16,122 nt of DNA. Source: Candidatus Nealsonbacteria bacterium RIFCSPHIGHO2_02_FULL_43_13 (lineage in GTDB: Bacteria; Patescibacteriota; Minisyncoccia; Minisyncoccales; MHMH01). Shown piece by piece: positions 13,074 to 16,122 of the stretch. Numbering within the stretch: position 1 is the stretch's first letter; the number at the start of each line of letters is the position of its first letter. The notes beneath the pieces were generated by a model. That model worked only from the letters and a program-made list of their open reading frames with translations. It did no database searches and was not told where the DNA came from. Both the position numbers and the translations under genes were made by a program. The stretch spans positions 1-16,122 of the forward strand of contig MHMD01000028.1 in NCBI GenBank assembly GCA_001819295.1, in the 5' to 3' direction.

Positions 13074-15269
13074 TTATATCTTTTGCCAGCCGTCGGTTTC
13101 TTTTTCCTCGCCCGGCGCATCTTCAGCCAAAGGCGCCTCTGCCAGCTGGGCAACGATAGGGTTTGAAACCAAAATCTCGCGAGGTTTGGCTCCTTCCCCT
13201 GGCCCCACAACCCCCCTGTTTTCCAAAATATCAATTAATCGGGCGGCTCGCGCATAGCCCACTCTTAATCTTCGCTGTAAAAGAGAAGCTGAAGCTTTTT
13301 TAGCCTCAATGACCAATTTCTTGGCTTCTTCGTAAAGAGGATCTTCGTCGCCGGACATAAAATCAGTTTCCAGATTTTGTTCCAGGGTTTTTTCCAGGTT
13401 CTCGGCAATCTCCAAGGCAGGAGTTTCCTCCGCCATGACGGGATTTTGGATTTTGATGAACTTGGCTATTTTTTTAACTTCCTTGTCGGACACATAAGCC
13501 GCTTGAATTCTGCGGGGCTTAGCAATTTCGGCTGAAACGAAAAGCATATCACCGGCGCCCAGTAATTTTTCTGCTCCCGAAGAGTCCAAAATGGTCCTGG
13601 AATCAACCTGGGAAGCCACCTGGAAAGTAATCCGGGAAGTAATATTGGCTTTGATTAAACCGGTAATGACCTCAACCGAAGGCCGCTGGGTGGCTAAAAT
13701 TAAGTGTATCCCTACGGCTCGGGACATTTGAGCCAGCCGGACTACGCTCGCCTCAACATCCCGGCCGCGCGCCATCATTAAATCGGCTAATTCATCAACG
13801 ACTAAAACAATATAAGGCAAAGGCTCTCTGCCGTCTTTCACCACCAACTCATTGAAGCTTGAAATATCCCGGGCGTGTTCTTGCGACAAAACATCAAATC
13901 TCCGCTCCATTTCCGTAATCAGCCACCGAAAAGCATTGACCGCCTTCTGAGAATCGCAGATAACCGGGGTCAATAAGTGCGGCAATTCATTGTAAACGGG
14001 AAACTCCACTCTTTTGGGATCAATTAAAATAAGCCTTAAAATATCCGGCGAACACTGATAGAGCAAGCTCGCGATAATGCTGTTTAAACAAATGGTTTTA
14101 CCTGTGCCGGTGGCGCCGGCCACCAAAAGATGCGGCATGCGCGCCAAGTCCGCAAACATCGGATTGCCCGCGACATCCCTGCCTAAGCTCAAGGTTAGGG
14201 GAGAGGAGGCATTTTGGAAATTTTGATGCTCGATTAAATTTCTTAATCTCACCACAGTTCTGACTTTATTAGGCACCTCAATACCGACGAGCGGTCTCCC
14301 CGGGATGGGCGCTTCAATTCTCAAAGGATGACTCGCTAAAGCCAAAGATAAATCATTATTTAAAGTAGTAATCTTGGAGAGCTTCACTCCTTCGGCCGGC
14401 TTTAGCGTATACTGCGTAACCGTCGGTCCGATATTAACCTCGGACATTTCGACCTGGATATCAAAATTCTGTAAAGTTCTTTTAATGATCGTGGAATTAA
14501 TTTTGATGTCGCCGGCCGAGGGCACCCCCTTGTCCGACTCCAATAAATCAGTTGTCGGCAAATGATAATCTTTATTGGCAAATGATTCCTGGGGCTTAGT
14601 TTTGAATTCCTGGCTCTTAGGAACCGGTTTAATCTCCAGGGGCGGAGCTGGCACGGAGACAATTCCTGATTGAGCTTCGATTGATTTAACTTTAAATTTG
14701 GGCCCGAAAATCTTTTTCATTAAACCGGAATCAGCTTCTTCGCCGGCAGGAATTCTGGCTAAGGGTTGTTTAGGTTTTTGTAAAAATTGCCAAATAATAA
14801 CAGCGCCAATTAGCACAATGGAGGTGAAAATAATTTGCGTAGCCAAGAGGCCGAAAGCTTTCAAAAACGGCAGACTAATTAGATATCCCACCCAGCCGCC
14901 CCTGCTGACCCCTTGCTCTAAAGACTCAAAAATAGCGCTCGTGCCTAAAACCAAAAGAGAGATTGCTAAAATAACAGGCCAACTGTTTCTATAGCGCAAC
15001 TTGAAAAAAGCAAATCCCCCAGCGATTAAAAATAACGGTAAAATAAAGACCGTTTTGCCTAAAAGGAAAATAGCGACATTTTTGAAATACTCCCCGCCTG
15101 TTCCCGCCAAGTCAAAAAATGACAAAACGATGATAACAGCAGATAAGCACATTAAAACAAGCAGAATCAGGCGCTTGGTCTGATCGGGCAACGCAAACCT
15201 GCTCGGCTTTTTTTCTTCAAGTCTCTTCCTCTTGCCGTTGTTATTTTTTACCTTTTTCCTTTTCGCCAT
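13074..15269 (-). CDS. ftsK: DNA translocase FtsK/SpoIIIE
   Basis: FtsK pumps DNA through the closing septum during chromosome segregation. The 731-residue protein has a basic N-terminus and about four membrane helices (within residues 30-170), then a variable linker rich in Pro and Lys to about residue 270. The alpha/beta RecA-like motor follows: Walker A GATGTGKT near residue 387, Walker [12 protein letters not shown] near 490, and [22 protein letters not shown] gamma winged-helix domain for DNA sequence recognition lies at about 640-695 ([31 protein letters not shown]). The protein is at the short end for FtsK and resembles SpoIIIE in size. A promoter with little leader lies upstream (15279-15307). 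Confidence 0.94.
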   Translation of the reverse strand: MAKRKKVKNNNGKRKRLEEKKPSRFALPDQTKRLILLVLMCLSAVIIVLSFFDLAGTGGEYFKNVAIFLLGKTVFILPLFLIAGGFAFFKLRYRNSWPVILAISLLVLGTSAIFESLEQGVSRGGWVGYLISLPFLKAFGLLATQIIFTSIVLIGAVIIWQFLQKPKQPLARIPAGEEADSGLMKKIFGPKFKVKSIEAQSGIVSVPAPPLEIKPVPKSQEFKTKPQESFANKDYHLPTTDLLESDKGVPSAGDIKINSTIIKRTLQNFDIQVEMSEVNIGPTVTQYTLKPAEGVKLSKITTLNNDLSLALASHPLRIEAPIPGRPLVGIEVPNKVRTVVRLRNLIEHQNFQNASSPLTLSLGRDVAGNPMFADLARMPHLLVAGATGTGKTICLNSIIASLLYQCSPDILRLILIDPKRVEFPVYNELPHLLTPVICDSQKAVNAFRWLITEMERRFDVLSQEHARDISSFNELVVKDGREPLPYIVLVVDELADLMMARGRDVEASVVRLAQMSRAVGIHLILATQRPSVEVITGLIKANITSRITFQVASQVDSRTILDSSGAEKLLGAGDMLFVSAEIAKPRRIQAAYVSDKEVKKIAKFIKIQNPVMAEETPALEIAENLEKTLEQNLETDFMSGDEDPLYEEAKKLVIEAKKASASLLQRRLRVGYARAARLIDILENRGVVGPGEGAKPREILVSNPIVAQLAEAPLAEDAPGEEKETDGWQKI

Positions 15270-15278
15270 ATTTATATT

Positions 15279-15307
15279 ATTCTACCACACCTTGATACTC
15301 CGGGCAA
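15279..15307 (-). promoter_or_regulatory. Sigma70-type promoter of ftsK
   Basis: On the minus strand TTGCCC (15302-15307), a 17-bp spacer and TAGAAT (15279-15284) preceded by TG give an extended -10 promoter. The start codon lies 9 nt after the -10 box, so the leader is only about 2-3 nt. It begins just past the rpoC terminator. Confidence 0.5.
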
Positions 15308-15309
15308 AA

Positions 15310-15344
15310 CAAAAACGAGTGAGGTCCGACCTCACTCGTTTTTG
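15310..15344 (-). terminator. Intrinsic terminator after rpoC
   Basis: A 17-bp perfect stem (CAAAAACGAGTGAGGTC with its complement) around a single central base, flanked by A- and T-tracts. On the minus strand the hairpin ends in TTTTTG followed by TTTTG. It lies 18 nt past the rpoC stop codon. Its core resembles the other near-loopless palindromes of the window. Confidence 0.8.
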
Positions 15345-15362
15345 CTCTTAGCTGTTGAGAAA

Positions 15363-16122
15363 TTATTTTTGGAGATGTCTCTTAAAACCGGTGCCGGCTG
15401 GAATGAGCTTGCCGATAATCACGTTCTCTTTCAAGCCTCTCAAATGATCTTCCCTGCCTTCAATGGCCGCTTTAATCAAAACCCTGGAAGTTTCTTGGAA
15501 GCTGGCGGCTGACAAGAAGCTGTCGGTAGTCAAAGCCACTTTGGAGATGCCCAGGAGCGTGGGCGAGAAAGTCGCCGGCTTTTTAGCTTCTTTTTTCATT
15601 TTTTCATTTTCTTCAACAACCTTACCGATTTCCAATATCTCGCCGGTGTTAAATTGGGTTTGGCCGGCGTCCCTGATCCTAACTCTGGAAAACATTTGCC
15701 TGATAATCACCTCGACGTGCTTATCGTGGATAATCGCCCCTTGAGAGACGTAAATATGCTGAATTTCTTTAACGATATAACGCTGGGTAGCCTCTACGCC
15801 CGTAGCCCTAAAGAGCTCTTTTAGGTCAAGATTGCCTTCGCAAAGCTGCTGGCCTTTTTTAATTGCCTGGCCCGGTTCCACCCAAATAGCGCGCTTGGGC
15901 GGAATTTGATATTCAATCTCGTCAATCTTTTTACCCTGCCTACCGGCAGGCAGGCCATCTTTGCCTTTCTTGGACTTCTCTTTCATATCCTCGATCTTGA
16001 TTTTCATAACTCGTTCGGGCGTAATTTCTAAGACCTGGCCGTTAACTTGGGAAATCATTGCTTTGCCGGCCGGCACTCTGGCTTCAAAAACTTCTTCAAC
16101 TCTGGGCAAGCCTTGGGTGATA
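15363..16122 (-). CDS. rpoC: RNA polymerase subunit beta', C-terminal part (5' end outside the window)
   Basis: The visible 252 residues are the C-terminal part of the largest catalytic subunit of RNA polymerase. The frame enters the window with ITQGLPRVEEVFEARVP, the conserved block typical of beta'. It continues with QHIYVSQGAIIHDKHVEVIIRQM, the GISKVALTTDSFLSAASFQETSRVL block and GLKENVIIGKLIPAGTG, which closes most bacterial RpoC proteins. An in-frame palindrome at 15935-15954 encodes LPAGRQG, an extra segment in a variable beta-barrel region. An apparent start at 16109 (TTG) is only an artefact of the window edge. The gene ends before a strong terminator. Confidence 0.96.
   Translation of the reverse strand, partial: ITQGLPRVEEVFEARVPAGKAMISQVNGQVLEITPERVMKIKIEDMKEKSKKGKDGLPAGRQGKKIDEIEYQIPPKRAIWVEPGQAIKKGQQLCEGNLDLKELFRATGVEATQRYIVKEIQHIYVSQGAIIHDKHVEVIIRQMFSRVRIRDAGQTQFNTGEILEIGKVVEENEKMKKEAKKPATFSPTLLGISKVALTTDSFLSAASFQETSRVLIKAAIEGREDHLRGLKENVIIGKLIPAGTGFKRHLQK
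15935..15954. repeat. 20-bp near-perfect palindrome inside rpoC
   Basis: CCTGCCTACC faces GGCAGGCAGG; all pairs match except one (A15942 with C15947). It is read in-frame on the minus strand as about LPAGRQG, flanked by Lys-rich residues (KGKDG before, KKIDE after). From memory, this same peptide recurs in unrelated proteins of CPR genomes; that recollection is not proven here. Confidence 0.7.

Noticed and set aside
12995..13234. N-terminal extension of RecA up to 13234
   Set aside because: The added residues come from the intergenic inverted repeat and the ftsK 3' end in another frame. RecA homology begins shortly after ATG 12994.

Overview
The window looks like a chromosomal segment from a Patescibacteria (Candidate Phyla Radiation) bacterium, most likely of the Parcubacteria type. 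The signs are compact housekeeping genes, a shortened UvrC, an archaeal-type cupin phosphoglucose isomerase, hardly any Shine-Dalgarno sequences, start codons only a few bases from predicted promoters, and many short G/C-rich palindromes, several of them in-frame inside conserved genes. The assignment rests on gene style and not on a phylogeny.

Layout. Positions 2-5160 (+) hold a run of closely packed genes: uvrC (5' end cut by the window), a 4-TM phage-holin-family membrane protein, secG, an anchored family-5 solute-binding protein with an inserted peptidoglycan-binding domain, cupin-type glucose-6-phosphate isomerase and galU. A class II tRNA-Leu(CAG) follows (5170-5251), then a cyclase-family hydrolase starting with GTG, ribonuclease J and trpS, ending at 8622. 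Positions 8641-9466 are a REP-associated (IS200-like, Y1/HUH) transposase unit on the minus strand. It carries three copies of one palindrome: one at each end and one inside the transposase gene. A phosphomannomutase/phosphoglucomutase gene (minus) follows. A 24-bp divergent promoter region then leads to rpsF-ssb-rpsR (+). The end of rpsR overlaps the end of recA on the opposite strand by 44 nt. recA, ftsK and the 3' part of rpoC (minus) close the window.

How the genes work together. The isomerase, GalU and the phosphohexomutase are consecutive steps from fructose-6-P to UDP-glucose or mannose-1-P, as needed for cell-surface sugars. SecG, FtsK, the solute-binding protein and the holin-family protein act at the envelope. 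UvrC, RecA and SSB serve DNA repair. RNase J, TrpRS, tRNA-Leu, bS6, bS18 and RpoC serve gene expression.

The most notable signal is the density of near-perfect palindromes. They lie in-frame in uvrC (up to five), ssb (two), trpS, rpoC and the transposase itself, and between genes at 8641, 9430, 9511, 11781, 13009 and 15310. The three copies around the transposase share an identical core but differ in their flanks, which nevertheless stay complementary. This looks like a transposase-linked family of palindromic elements that can enter coding sequence without breaking it. There is no CRISPR array, no rRNA and no gene-free stretch over 300 bases.
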